Positions 10,171-19,558 of a stretch of DNA of 43,399 bases are shown in pieces. The position numbers and the translations under genes are program-made. The stretch is from Candidatus Pelagibacter sp. (GTDB lineage Bacteria > Pseudomonadota > Alphaproteobacteria > Pelagibacterales > Pelagibacteraceae), in the NCBI GenBank assembly GCA_028095445.1, contig JAOHCJ010000004.1, positions 1 to 43,399 of the forward strand, written 5' to 3'. Below the pieces are notes generated by a model. That model had not been told where the DNA came from, ran no database searches, and saw nothing but the letters and a program-made list of their open reading frames with translations. Each line of letters starts with the position of its first letter. The first letter of the stretch is position 1.

Positions 10171-10926
10171 ATGAGGAAATTTAAACACTTAAAAATATCA
10201 AATCATAAGAAAATCAGATACCTAGTTAATCACTCTCATAACAATCTATATGTGGTTTTTCTTCACGGATTTATGTCAGATATCGAAGGAAAAAAACCAA
10301 GCGAGATCTACAAATTTGCAAAAAAAAATGGATTAGGTTTTCTTGCTCTTGAGTATTCGGGCCATGGCAAATCAACTGGAAAATTCACTAAGGGAAATAT
10401 CAGTAAATGGACTGAAGAAGTTAAAATTACTATTAAAAAAATTATAAAAAAAAATAACTTTATTTTAGTTGGATCAAGTATGGGTTCTTGGCTAGCTCTT
10501 AATCAGTTTAAATATTTTAAAAAACAAATAAATGGATTTTTAGGTGTTGGCTCTGCACCAGAATTTTTAGAAAATTTAATGTGGAAAAAATTTACGGAAC
10601 CAATGAAGACTGAAACTAAAAAAAAAGGCATATATAATTTAAAACATGGCAATTATGAATACCCAATATCCTATCAATTAATTAAAGATGGTAGAAAAAA
10701 TAAAGTTTTACAAAAAAAAATTTCAACAAAAATTTTTGTAACCATGATTCATGGAAGCAAAGATGAGGTTGTGCCTCAAATTTATTCAAAAAAAATTTTA
10801 GAAATATTTGATAAAGCTAAAAAAAAAATGATAACGATTAAAGGTGGTGACCATAGCCTTTCCAGTAAGCATGGTCTTAAAAAAATAATTATAGAATTAA
10901 ATAAAATTGTCTCTAATATAATTTAG
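10171..10926 (+). CDS. Alpha/beta hydrolase (ABHD10-like serine esterase/thioesterase)
   Basis: 251 residues. The alpha/beta-hydrolase fold is shown by the oxyanion strand VVFLHGFMSD (about 28-37), EYSGHGKSTG (61-70), the nucleophile elbow GSSMG with Ser103, an acid in HGSKDEVVPQ and the catalytic His in GGDHSLSS. Proteins of this shape include the mitochondrial ABHD10 depalmitoylase/esterase group, a common single-copy alphaproteobacterial family. The true substrate is unknown. Its 3' end overlaps the 3' end of the convergent minus-strand gene by 30 nt, leaving no room for a terminator. Confidence 0.8.
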   Translation: MRKFKHLKISNHKKIRYLVNHSHNNLYVVFLHGFMSDIEGKKPSEIYKFAKKNGLGFLALEYSGHGKSTGKFTKGNISKWTEEVKITIKKIIKKNNFILVGSSMGSWLALNQFKYFKKQINGFLGVGSAPEFLENLMWKKFTEPMKTETKKKGIYNLKHGNYEYPISYQLIKDGRKNKVLQKKISTKIFVTMIHGSKDEVVPQIYSKKILEIFDKAKKKMITIKGGDHSLSSKHGLKKIIIELNKIVSNII

Positions 10927-11772
10927 TCCCTCCATATAAGTGGGAAATTTAAAACTATAATCGAAATTTTTTTTAATTTTTTTATTGCTGACTTTTTTTG
11001 AATCTCTATAGAAATTTTTTAACATTTCACTATCGATTTCATCAACTTCAATTTTCTTAAGGTCTTTTATATTTAATATTTTTGCTCCATACAATGTTAC
11101 TTCCTCTGCTGATGATGGTTTATCATCAGATAAATTATATATTTCTCTAGATTTAAAGTTGGATAATGATTTAAATAATATATTTGAAATATCTTGAACG
11201 TGAATTCTTGAAAAGTAATGATTTTTTTTATTCACCAATTTAACTTCTCCTAACTTAAGTCGCATCAATATATTGCTTTCATTAGAATAAATTCCAGACA
11301 ACCTAAATATTTGAACTGGTAAATTACTATTTGTGCTTAATGCAAGCCAAGAATTTTCAGCATTTAATCTTGAAATCCCATTATTTGTTTTTGGTTTTGT
11401 TTCACTATTTTCATCTACCCACTCTCCTTTGTGGTCTCCATAAACACTAGTAGCAGATAAATAAGTTATCCATTTTACTTTTGGACTTTTTATGAATTTT
11501 GAAAAATTTTTTATGACTAAATCTTTTCCCTCTTTTGGTGGAATTGAAACTAAAATATGTTCTACTTCTGTTAATCGTAATAGAAGATCTTTGTCATAGT
11601 TTTCATTATCAAATAAATAATTTTGATAACTTATTCCATTAAAAATTTTTTTAGATGTTTTGCTTCTAGATGTTGCAGACAAATTAATTTTATAACCTTC
11701 GGAATTAATTTTGTTTAAAAAATTTTTAGCCACTTGACCAAATCCAAAACAAAAAATGTTAATATCTTTCAC
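10897..11772 (-). CDS. Rossmann-fold NAD(P)-dependent epimerase/SDR-like protein (YeeZ-like)
   Basis: 291 residues starting MKDINIFCFGFGQVAKNFLN, where GFGQVAKN is a Rossmann dinucleotide-binding loop. Further extended-SDR signs are LVSIPPKEGKDL, WITYLSATSVYGDHKGEWVDE (Ser and Tyr of the family site near SATSVYGD) and FRLSGIYS. Reaction and substrate are unknown. The start is GTG at 11772-11770, one nt after the gltB stop, so it is the third gene of gltD-gltB. Its last 30 nt overlap the convergent hydrolase gene. Confidence 0.75.
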   Translation of the reverse strand: MKDINIFCFGFGQVAKNFLNKINSEGYKINLSATSRSKTSKKIFNGISYQNYLFDNENYDKDLLLRLTEVEHILVSIPPKEGKDLVIKNFSKFIKSPKVKWITYLSATSVYGDHKGEWVDENSETKPKTNNGISRLNAENSWLALSTNSNLPVQIFRLSGIYSNESNILMRLKLGEVKLVNKKNHYFSRIHVQDISNILFKSLSNFKSREIYNLSDDKPSSAEEVTLYGAKILNIKDLKKIEVDEIDSEMLKNFYRDSKKVSNKKIKKNFDYSFKFPTYMEGLNYIRDNFI

Positions 11773-11773
11773 T

Positions 11774-14700
11774 TTAACTAACTTCTTTTATAATTGACTT
11801 TAAGCTTATAGGGTTTTTGATTTTATCAATCATTTCTTTAGGGCAAACTTGGATAAAATTAGATATCTCTTTATCAAAATTTCTTATTATTTTTTTAGAT
11901 AAATTAGAGTTTGTTTCTTTAAAGTGCTCTTCGACTAGATTTTTTAAATGATTTATCCAGTAGCTAGTTTCTGGTGTCTGCCATATTATGGTTTCTGGAT
12001 TAACCTTTTTTTCAAAATCACTGTTAATATCATAAATAAACGCCATTCCTCCTGTCATGCCTGCGCCAAAATTATCTCCTACATTTCCAAGAATCACTAC
12101 AGTGCCACCTGTCATATATTCACATGCATTAGAATCACAGCCTTCAATAACTGATATTGCTCCTGAGTTTCTTACTGCAAATCTCTCACCTGCTTGACCT
12201 GCTGCAAAAAGTTTTCCCGATGTTGCTCCATATAATACTGTATTACCAATTATTGTATTATCATTAGAAGTTAAATTACTTTCCTCAGAGAGTTTAATAG
12301 ACAATGTAGCTCCAGATAGACCCTTACCAACATAGTCATTTGCATCACCCTTTAAAATAAGTTTTAAACCTTTTGTACCAAATGCTCCAAAAGATTGTCC
12401 CGCAGACCCCTTGAATTTAAGTGTTAAAAAATCATTTTCTAATTTATTATTTCCATATTTTTTATAAAGATGATGAGATATTCTTGTCCCAACAGTTCTA
12501 TGAGTATTTTTAATATTATATTCTTTTTCAATTATTTTTATTTTACCAATCTGATTTTCAATTTCAGGTATTATTTCTTGATCTAAAGTATCAGGAACTG
12601 AATTGATTTTTTGTTTTTCACAATATCTTAAATTTTCTCCAGGATCTGCCTGAACAAAAAGTGGGTTTAAGTCCAAATCATCCAAACTTGGTGAAGCTTT
12701 GCTTACTTGTCTTAATAGGTCGGTTCTTCCAATTATATCATTGAGAGATTTAAAACCAATCTCAGCCAAAATTTCTCGTACTTCCTGGGCAATAAATGTA
12801 AATAAATTAACTACCTTTTCTGGAGTCCCACTAAATTTTTTTCTTAGTTCTTCATCTTGAGTGCAAACTCCTACTGGACAAGTATTAGAATGACACTGTC
12901 TTACCATTATGCACCCCATTGCTACTAATGCTGTAGTTGCTACACCATATTCTTCAGCTCCCATCATTGCGGCTATAACAACATCTCTTCCAGTTTTAAT
13001 TCCACCATCAGTTCTTAATGTAACTGTATGTCTTAAATTATTTAATGTTAAAACTTGATTTGCTTCTGTTAAACCCATTTCCCAAGGAATACCAACATAT
13101 TTAACACTTGTTTGTGGAGTGGCTCCTGTACCACCATTGTGACCAGATATTAAAATTATATCTGCTTTAGCTTTTGCTACTCCAGCTGCAATCGTTCCAA
13201 TTCCTGAAGATGCAACTAATTTTACCCCTACTCTAGCTTTTGGATTTATTTGTTTAAGATCATATATTAGCTGTGCTAGATCTTCGATAGAATATATATC
13301 ATGATGTGGTGGTGGAGATATTAATGTCACTCCTGGCGTAGAATGTCTTAATTTTGCAATCTCTTCGGTAACTTTAAATCCTGGTAACTGACCACCTTCT
13401 CCAGGTTTTGCGCCTTGTGCAATTTTAATTTCAATTTCATTACAGTTATTTAAATAGTTTATTGTTACACCAAATCTTGCTGATGCAATCTGTTTGACTC
13501 TAGAATTTGAACTATCTCCATTATCCATTTTATTAAATCTTTTTTCATCCTCACCACCTTCACCACTACAAGACGCACCCTTAATTCGATTCATTCCTAT
13601 TGCTAGTGTTTCATGGGCTTCTTTTGATAGTGCACCATGGGACATGCTTCCACTACCAAATCTTTTTAAAATATTTTCAATTGGTTCTACTTCTATAATT
13701 TCTATTGATGGATTTAAATTTCTTTCTCTAAATCCGATAAGATCTCTTAAATGTATTGGTGGAAGATTATAAATACCATTTACATATTTTTTGTATCCTT
13801 CGAAAGAATTTGAGCCAACTGAACTTTGTAATAAATGCATTAATTTGCCCTGATATTGATGAGTTTCACCATTTTTTCTATATCTATATAGTCCTCCAAT
13901 AGGTAACACTGAGTTGTTATCTTCAAATGCTTTTTTATGAATAGTTCTCAATTTATTTTCTATTCCACTTAATCCTATTCCAGAAATCTTAGATAAAACT
14001 CCAGGAAAGTATTCAGAGGCAACTGTTCTACTCAAACCAACAGTTTCAAAATTACATCCACCACGATATGAACTTAAAACTGATATTCCCATTTTAGACA
14101 TTATTTTTAATAAACCATAATTAACTGATTGAATAAATCTTTCTATACACTCATCGTAACCAAACTTACCAAATAGTTTTTTTTCAAATCTTTGGTATAA
14201 ACTATCTAATGCTAAATAAGGATTTACTGTCGTTGCACCAACTCCAATAAGAGTTGCGAATGAATGTGTGTCTAATGCTTCACCTGTTTGAGCATTTATA
14301 GATGCATATCCCCTTAATTTGTTTTTTATAAGATGGGTGTTTACTGCACCAACACTTAAAAGCATTGGTATTGCTAACCTTTGTTTTGAAACATTTTTAT
14401 CACTTAAAATTATTTGAGTGAATCCTTCTCTTACTGCAATTTCTGTTGCTTGTTGAATTACTTTTATTGCTTTTTCTAGGCTATCACTTTTATCAAAAGT
14501 ACAATCAATTATGATTGAATTTTTTTCAAAAAAAATTAGAAATTTTTCTAGTTGTGAGTTTGATAAGATGGGACTATTTAAAACATATGTATTTTCTTGA
14601 GTTAAATTTGTAAAATCTAAAATATTTCCAAGATTTCCAAATCTTGTTTTTAAACTCATGACTTTATTTTCTCTTAATGAGTCAATGGGAGGGTTGGTTA

Positions 14701-16279
14701 CTTGACTAAAATTTTGTCTAAAAAAATGGTAAAGAGGTCTATATTTATCTGATAAAACAGCAAGAGGTGTATCATCACCCATTGAACCAATTGCTTCTTT
14801 GGCGTCTTCTGCCATTGGGTGAAGGATAAGCTCTAAATCCTCTAAACTGTATCCAAACGAATGCTGTCTTTTTCTTAACTCATCTCCTAAAAAAGTTGGT
14901 TTTTCATTTTTAATAATTAGCTTATTATCTAACTCAATAATTTGATTATTAAAATGTTTGTATTCTTTTGCTAAAAAGTCTTTAATTTGACTATTAGTAA
15001 ATACTTTGCCTTTTTCAATTCTAACTCCAATAATTTCTCCAGGTCCTAATCTTCCTTTGGTGATTATTTTTTTTTCATCTAATTCTACCATTCCAGTTTC
15101 AGATCCAGCACATAGAATTTTATCTTTAGTGATTGTGTACCTCATTGGACGAAGTCCATTTCTATCCGTAGCAGCTATTACCCATTCATTATCAGTACCA
15201 GCAATTGCTGCTGGTCCATCCCAAGGTTCCATTTTACTATTCAAAAAATTAAATAATTGCCGATGATCTTTGGAAAGTGTCTTACTTTTTTTAGACCAAG
15301 CATCAGGGATTAACATTAGTTTAGCTAGAGGTGCTGGTTGGCCAGAAATATTCAATAACTCAAAAACACTATCAAGCGCTGCGGAGTCAGATGATCCTGC
15401 TGGAATAACTGGTCTTAAATTTTCCATATTTTCAAAAAGTGGACTTTCCATTTCTTGTTCATGAACTTTCATCCAATTATAATTACCTTTTAAAGTATTT
15501 ATCTCTCCATTATGTGCTATTGCCCTAAAGGGTTGAGCAAGATCCCAACTCGGAGCTGTATTTGTAGAAAATCTTTGATGGAATATTGCATATCTGGATA
15601 TAAATCTTTCATCTTTTAAATCTATATAAAATTCTGCAATTGACTCAGCCAAAAACATACCTTTATAAATAATTGATTTAGAGCTAAGTGAGCAAATATA
15701 AAATCCTTCAATTGCATTTTTTATAGCTTTTTTTTCTATTTTTCTTCTCGACTCATAGAGTTTACATTCAAGTTCTTTTGGTGTTAAATTTTTATTATTA
15801 ATTTTAAAAAGTACTTGGGTGATTTCAGGTCTTGTAAAATTTGCTTTTTCCCCTAAAACTTTTGTATTTACTGGAACTTGCCTCCATCCATATATACTAA
15901 AATTACTTTTAGTGAGTTCACTTTCAACTAGAGTTTTAGCATTTTCTTGTGCCTCATAATTATTTCTTGGTAAAAAAATCATTCCCACACAAATTTCTGA
16001 ACCATCGTGCTTGTGGCCAGTAAGTTCAATTTTTTCTGCAAAAAAATCAGAAGGTATTTCTAAATGGATCCCTGCACCATCTCCAGTTTTTCCATCTGCA
16101 TCTACCGCCCCTCTATGAAAAACTGCCTTTAAAGCATTAATGCCATGCTCAACTACCATTCGTGATTTTTTACCTTCTGTAGAAGCTATTAAACCTACCC
16201 CGCAAGCGTCGTGTTCCATTTTTTTGGAATAAACGTGGTTATCTTCTAACATTTTACGATTTTTAAAATATTTTTTCAC
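11774..16279 (-). CDS. gltB: Glutamate synthase (NADPH) large subunit
   Basis: 1501 residues, full length for GltB. It converts glutamine plus 2-oxoglutarate to two glutamates. Order: N-terminal class II glutamine amidotransferase whose catalytic residue is Cys26 in MEHDACGVG (the preceding 25 residues are presumably removed), a central domain, the FMN-binding synthase domain (SGHNGGTGATPQTSVK), the 3Fe-4S cluster motif with three cysteines in RQCHSNTCPVGVCTQ, and the C-terminal GXGXG-type beta-helix. The start is GTG at 16279, overlapping the gltD TAG by one base (TAGTG). An ATG nine codons in (16252) is an alternative that changes only the propeptide. Confidence 0.97.
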   Translation of the reverse strand: MKKYFKNRKMLEDNHVYSKKMEHDACGVGLIASTEGKKSRMVVEHGINALKAVFHRGAVDADGKTGDGAGIHLEIPSDFFAEKIELTGHKHDGSEICVGMIFLPRNNYEAQENAKTLVESELTKSNFSIYGWRQVPVNTKVLGEKANFTRPEITQVLFKINNKNLTPKELECKLYESRRKIEKKAIKNAIEGFYICSLSSKSIIYKGMFLAESIAEFYIDLKDERFISRYAIFHQRFSTNTAPSWDLAQPFRAIAHNGEINTLKGNYNWMKVHEQEMESPLFENMENLRPVIPAGSSDSAALDSVFELLNISGQPAPLAKLMLIPDAWSKKSKTLSKDHRQLFNFLNSKMEPWDGPAAIAGTDNEWVIAATDRNGLRPMRYTITKDKILCAGSETGMVELDEKKIITKGRLGPGEIIGVRIEKGKVFTNSQIKDFLAKEYKHFNNQIIELDNKLIIKNEKPTFLGDELRKRQHSFGYSLEDLELILHPMAEDAKEAIGSMGDDTPLAVLSDKYRPLYHFFRQNFSQVTNPPIDSLRENKVMSLKTRFGNLGNILDFTNLTQENTYVLNSPILSNSQLEKFLIFFEKNSIIIDCTFDKSDSLEKAIKVIQQATEIAVREGFTQIILSDKNVSKQRLAIPMLLSVGAVNTHLIKNKLRGYASINAQTGEALDTHSFATLIGVGATTVNPYLALDSLYQRFEKKLFGKFGYDECIERFIQSVNYGLLKIMSKMGISVLSSYRGGCNFETVGLSRTVASEYFPGVLSKISGIGLSGIENKLRTIHKKAFEDNNSVLPIGGLYRYRKNGETHQYQGKLMHLLQSSVGSNSFEGYKKYVNGIYNLPPIHLRDLIGFRERNLNPSIEIIEVEPIENILKRFGSGSMSHGALSKEAHETLAIGMNRIKGASCSGEGGEDEKRFNKMDNGDSSNSRVKQIASARFGVTINYLNNCNEIEIKIAQGAKPGEGGQLPGFKVTEEIAKLRHSTPGVTLISPPPHHDIYSIEDLAQLIYDLKQINPKARVGVKLVASSGIGTIAAGVAKAKADIILISGHNGGTGATPQTSVKYVGIPWEMGLTEANQVLTLNNLRHTVTLRTDGGIKTGRDVVIAAMMGAEEYGVATTALVAMGCIMVRQCHSNTCPVGVCTQDEELRKKFSGTPEKVVNLFTFIAQEVREILAEIGFKSLNDIIGRTDLLRQVSKASPSLDDLDLNPLFVQADPGENLRYCEKQKINSVPDTLDQEIIPEIENQIGKIKIIEKEYNIKNTHRTVGTRISHHLYKKYGNNKLENDFLTLKFKGSAGQSFGAFGTKGLKLILKGDANDYVGKGLSGATLSIKLSEESNLTSNDNTIIGNTVLYGATSGKLFAAGQAGERFAVRNSGAISVIEGCDSNACEYMTGGTVVILGNVGDNFGAGMTGGMAFIYDINSDFEKKVNPETIIWQTPETSYWINHLKNLVEEHFKETNSNLSKKIIRNFDKEISNFIQVCPKEMIDKIKNPISLKSIIKEVS

Positions 16280-17718
16280 TATGCTACTTTTGCTGTTTTG
16301 GCTTCTTTATTTTCTAAAAATGACCTAATTGACTCAGCAACATCTCTTCCATCTCTAATAGCCCAAACTACCAATGAAGCACCCCTAACTATATCCCCGG
16401 CAGCAAATACTCCTGGTAAGTTACTTTCCATTGTATCAAAATTTACCTTCAAAGTTCCCCACTTTGTTACCTGTAAATCATCTGAGTTAAATAATTTTGG
16501 TAAATTTTCAGGATCAAATCCTAATGCTTTTATAACTATATCTGCTTTAATATTAAATTCTGAATTTTCTTGTATTTCTGGCTTCCTTCTTCCACTGTCA
16601 TCTGGTTCACCTAGTTTTATTTTATTTACAGTTAGACTTTCAACTTTATTTTTTCCTATAAACTCTTTAGGACTACACAACCAAACAAATTCTACACCTT
16701 CTTCTTGGGCATTTGCAACTTCACGAGCTGATCCTGGCATATTTTCTTTATCTCTTCTATATAAACATTTTACTGATTTTGCATTTTGCCTTACTGAGGT
16801 TCTAACACAATCCATTGCTGTATCTCCACCACCTATTACAACAATATCTTTTCCATCAGCATTCAAAGTTCCATTGTCAAATGACTCTACCTCATCTCCT
16901 AATCCTTTTTTATTAGAAGCTGTTAAAAATTCCATTGCTGGAAAAATATTTGCTAAATCTTGGCCAGGTAAATTAACCTCCCTAGCTTTATAGACTCCTG
17001 TAGCTATTAAAACTGCATCATGTTTTTTTCTTAATTGATCTAACGTAGCATCTTTTCCAACTTCAAAATTTTTAATAAATCTTATACCACTTTGTTCCAA
17101 CAGTTTTGTTCTTCTCTCTACAACAAACTTTTCCAACTTAAAATTTGGAATTCCATAAATTAATAATCCACCTGATCTATCATAGCGATCATATATTGTA
17201 ATTTGATAACCCAACTTACGTAATTGTTCCCCTGCAGCTAAACCTGCTGGTCCTGCACCTATGATACCTATACTCTGATTTTTTTCATTCTTAACTTCAA
17301 TCGGTTTTACCCAATCCTCTTTCCAGGCAGTGTCGGTTATATATTTTTCAACCGATCCTATCGTAACCGTTCCGTGTCCAGATTGTTCAATAACACAATT
17401 ACCTTCACACAATCTATCTTGTGGGCAGATCCTTCCACAAACTTCGGGCATATTATTTGTACTTTGTGCCAACTCATAAGCTTCTTTTAATCTTCCTTCT
17501 GCTGTTAATTTTAACCAGTCAGGAATATTATTACTTAATGGACAATGAACTTGGCAAAATGGTACTCCACATTGAGAGCATCTACTTGCTTGTTCACCAG
17601 CTTTTTCCTCAATAAATTCATTATAAATTTCATTAAAATCATCTTTTCTATTGGAAACATCTCTTTTAGGTGGGTTTTGCTGACCTATTTTTATAAATTT
17701 TAGCATTTTTTTTGACAT
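16279..17718 (-). CDS. gltD: Glutamate synthase (NADPH) small subunit
   Basis: 479 residues. It takes electrons from NADPH through FAD and 4Fe-4S clusters to GltB. The N-terminal cysteine-rich module is visible in CSQCGVPFCQVHCPLSNN and CGRICPQDRLCEGNCV; then come the FAD-binding GIIGAGPAGLAAGEQ loop and the NADPH-binding VVIGGGDTAMDC loop. It is the first gene of gltD-gltB-SDR. The chosen ATG (17718) has only a weak AGGG upstream; a second ATG four codons on (17706) is possible. The 180-nt gap before it holds an 8-bp inverted repeat that looks like an operator. Confidence 0.96.
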   Translation of the reverse strand: MSKKMLKFIKIGQQNPPKRDVSNRKDDFNEIYNEFIEEKAGEQASRCSQCGVPFCQVHCPLSNNIPDWLKLTAEGRLKEAYELAQSTNNMPEVCGRICPQDRLCEGNCVIEQSGHGTVTIGSVEKYITDTAWKEDWVKPIEVKNEKNQSIGIIGAGPAGLAAGEQLRKLGYQITIYDRYDRSGGLLIYGIPNFKLEKFVVERRTKLLEQSGIRFIKNFEVGKDATLDQLRKKHDAVLIATGVYKAREVNLPGQDLANIFPAMEFLTASNKKGLGDEVESFDNGTLNADGKDIVVIGGGDTAMDCVRTSVRQNAKSVKCLYRRDKENMPGSAREVANAQEEGVEFVWLCSPKEFIGKNKVESLTVNKIKLGEPDDSGRRKPEIQENSEFNIKADIVIKALGFDPENLPKLFNSDDLQVTKWGTLKVNFDTMESNLPGVFAAGDIVRGASLVVWAIRDGRDVAESIRSFLENKEAKTAKVA

Positions 17719-17762
17719 TTTTTACCCTTTTTTAATAAGCATATATCAACCTTTTTGATAAT

Positions 17763-17811
17763 AAAAGTCAAATAAGGTCATAACTTCTGACCTTAATTTT
17801 GCTAAAAGTCA
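17763..17811 (-). promoter_or_regulatory. Operator-like inverted repeat and flanking direct repeats upstream of gltD
   Basis: TAAGGTCA (17773-17780) and TGACCTTA (17788-17795) form a perfect 8-bp inverted repeat with a 7-nt spacer. It is bracketed by two copies of AAAAGTCA (17763-17770 and 17804-17811). Reading toward gltD, a TTGACT lies at 17771-17766 with TATATG at 17745-17740, a long 20-nt spacing, so the repeat would sit just upstream of a -35 element, where an activator binds. A dimeric regulator of glutamate synthase is inferred. The gap is shared with uppP, which could be controlled too. Confidence 0.45.
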
Positions 17812-17898
17812 TTAACAGCAACGATTTTTTTATTATGCATACCTGATATGTTGCCACGGAATTGTTTTATTTGAGTATTATTTAAGTTACCAAAGAAA

Positions 17899-18666
17899 AT
17901 GCTTACAAATATAATTGAAATTATAATTCTGTCCCTCGTGCAAGGAGTTTCAGAGTTTTTACCTATAAGCTCTTCCGCTCACTTAGTTGTTGTTTCTACA
18001 CTATATGAGTTTAAATCAAGCTCTCTATTGATTGATGTAAGTTTGCATTTAGGCTCCTTATTAGCAATTGTATTTTTTTTTAGAAAAGAACTAATTAATC
18101 TCAAACATAATACAAAACTTTTATCTTTGATAATTTTTGGCTCAATTCCACTTACTTTAGTTGGCTACCTTCTTTATAAAACAGAATTAATTTACTTACT
18201 AAGAGATATAAAAGTAATTGCTTGGACTACTTTAATATTTGGAATTATTTTATATTTTGCAGACAAAAGCAGATTTGATAAAAAAATATCATCTGACTTA
18301 AATTTAAAAATAATCTTGTATATTGGGTTATTACAAACACTTGCTTTAGTACCAGGGGTAAGTAGGGCAGGCATCACAATTACAGCTGCAAGGATTTTCA
18401 GATTTAATAGGTTCGACTCAAGTAAAATTTCTTTTTTGTTAGCAATACCTGCTTTGGTAGGTGCAAGTACCTTAGGATTAAAAGATATTATTAACCAGAA
18501 TTTTGAATTTAACTATCTTGTATTTGTTGCAATTATTTTATCTTTTTTATTTTCTTATTTTACTGTTAAATTTTTTCTTCAATATATAAATAAATTTTCT
18601 CTAAATATTTTTGTTATTTATAGAATTATACTTTCAATAATTTTATTTGCCATAATCTACAACTAG
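17899..18666 (+). CDS. uppP: Undecaprenyl-diphosphatase
   Basis: 255 residues, hydrophobic throughout, with about eight membrane segments. It dephosphorylates undecaprenyl pyrophosphate to recycle the lipid carrier of peptidoglycan and surface glycans. Both family motifs are present: LVQGVSEFLPISSSAHL near the N-terminus and LVPGVSRAGITITAAR near residue 155. It starts with ATG at 17899 with no convincing Shine-Dalgarno. It is divergent from gltD and ends in a CTAG shared with the stop of the convergent EamA transporter. Confidence 0.96.
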   Translation: MLTNIIEIIILSLVQGVSEFLPISSSAHLVVVSTLYEFKSSSLLIDVSLHLGSLLAIVFFFRKELINLKHNTKLLSLIIFGSIPLTLVGYLLYKTELIYLLRDIKVIAWTTLIFGIILYFADKSRFDKKISSDLNLKIILYIGLLQTLALVPGVSRAGITITAARIFRFNRFDSSKISFLLAIPALVGASTLGLKDIINQNFEFNYLVFVAIILSFLFSYFTVKFFLQYINKFSLNIFVIYRIILSIILFAIIYN

Positions 18667-19550
18667 CCTTTTTTTAATATTGGCACTAATTGAGAAAATA
18701 AAACTCCAAATAAAATAAATATACAACCAATTAAATTATTTATATCTAGTACTTGGCTTAACAAAATCCAAGCTGCAATTGTAGCAAAAACTCCTTCAAG
18801 AGAAAAAATTATTGCTGATGGAGCAGGTGAAATATTTTTTTGAGCATAAATTTGTAAAACAAAAGCTATACCTCCTGATAAAATTCCTGCATATAAAATT
18901 TGAATTTTTTCTTTAAGAATATTTGACCATATAAACTCTTCAAAAATTAGTCCTATGATTAATGATAACGATGCAACTATTAAAGTTTGAATTGCACCAA
19001 TAGTTAGAGGGATATTATAGTTTTCTATAATCTTGCCAGTAAAGATAATGTGTGTACTCCAAAAAAAAGCCCCCATTATTACAAGAGAGTCACCAATTCT
19101 TACTGTGGCACTATAAAAATTAGTTAATAAATATCCTCCCATCACACAAAGAAAAACTGATGGCCAGATACTCCAATGAATAGGCTTTTTATACAAAAAA
19201 AAAATTATGAATGGAACCATTGGCACGTAAAAAATAGTAAAAAAAGCTGCATTTGCAACATCTGTATATAGTAAAGCTACTTGCTGTAATGCTGAACCTA
19301 AAAATAATGATATACCAATAAGAATGGCTAAGTTAAAAAAATTTTTTTTATCTTTCTCTATTGATTTTGAAAATTTTTTACCTTCAAAAATAAAAGCAAG
19401 TGGTACAACAGCTAAAAACCCCACAAAAAACCTAACAGCATTAAAAGTAAAAGGGCCAATATCATCCATACCTGTATCTTGAGCTATGAATGTGGTCCCC
19501 CAAATAAAAGTACATAACAAGGCGCTTAATAATGAAACTGTTTTTGTCAT
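18663..19550 (-). CDS. EamA/DMT-family transporter
   Basis: 295 residues with about ten membrane segments in two five-helix repeats, typical of the drug/metabolite transporter superfamily. The N-terminal CTFIWGTTFIAQDTGMDDIG with FTFNAVRFFVGFLAV is the usual first repeat, and the second repeat ends with SLEGVFATIAAWILLSQVL. Substrate cannot be predicted; relatives export amino acids, nucleotides or other small metabolites. It starts 8 nt after aceF, so it probably shares the aceEF transcript. Its stop overlaps the uppP stop (CTAG). Confidence 0.88.
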   Translation of the reverse strand: MTKTVSLLSALLCTFIWGTTFIAQDTGMDDIGPFTFNAVRFFVGFLAVVPLAFIFEGKKFSKSIEKDKKNFFNLAILIGISLFLGSALQQVALLYTDVANAAFFTIFYVPMVPFIIFFLYKKPIHWSIWPSVFLCVMGGYLLTNFYSATVRIGDSLVIMGAFFWSTHIIFTGKIIENYNIPLTIGAIQTLIVASLSLIIGLIFEEFIWSNILKEKIQILYAGILSGGIAFVLQIYAQKNISPAPSAIIFSLEGVFATIAAWILLSQVLDINNLIGCIFILFGVLFSQLVPILKKG

Positions 19551-19558
19551 AAGAATAT

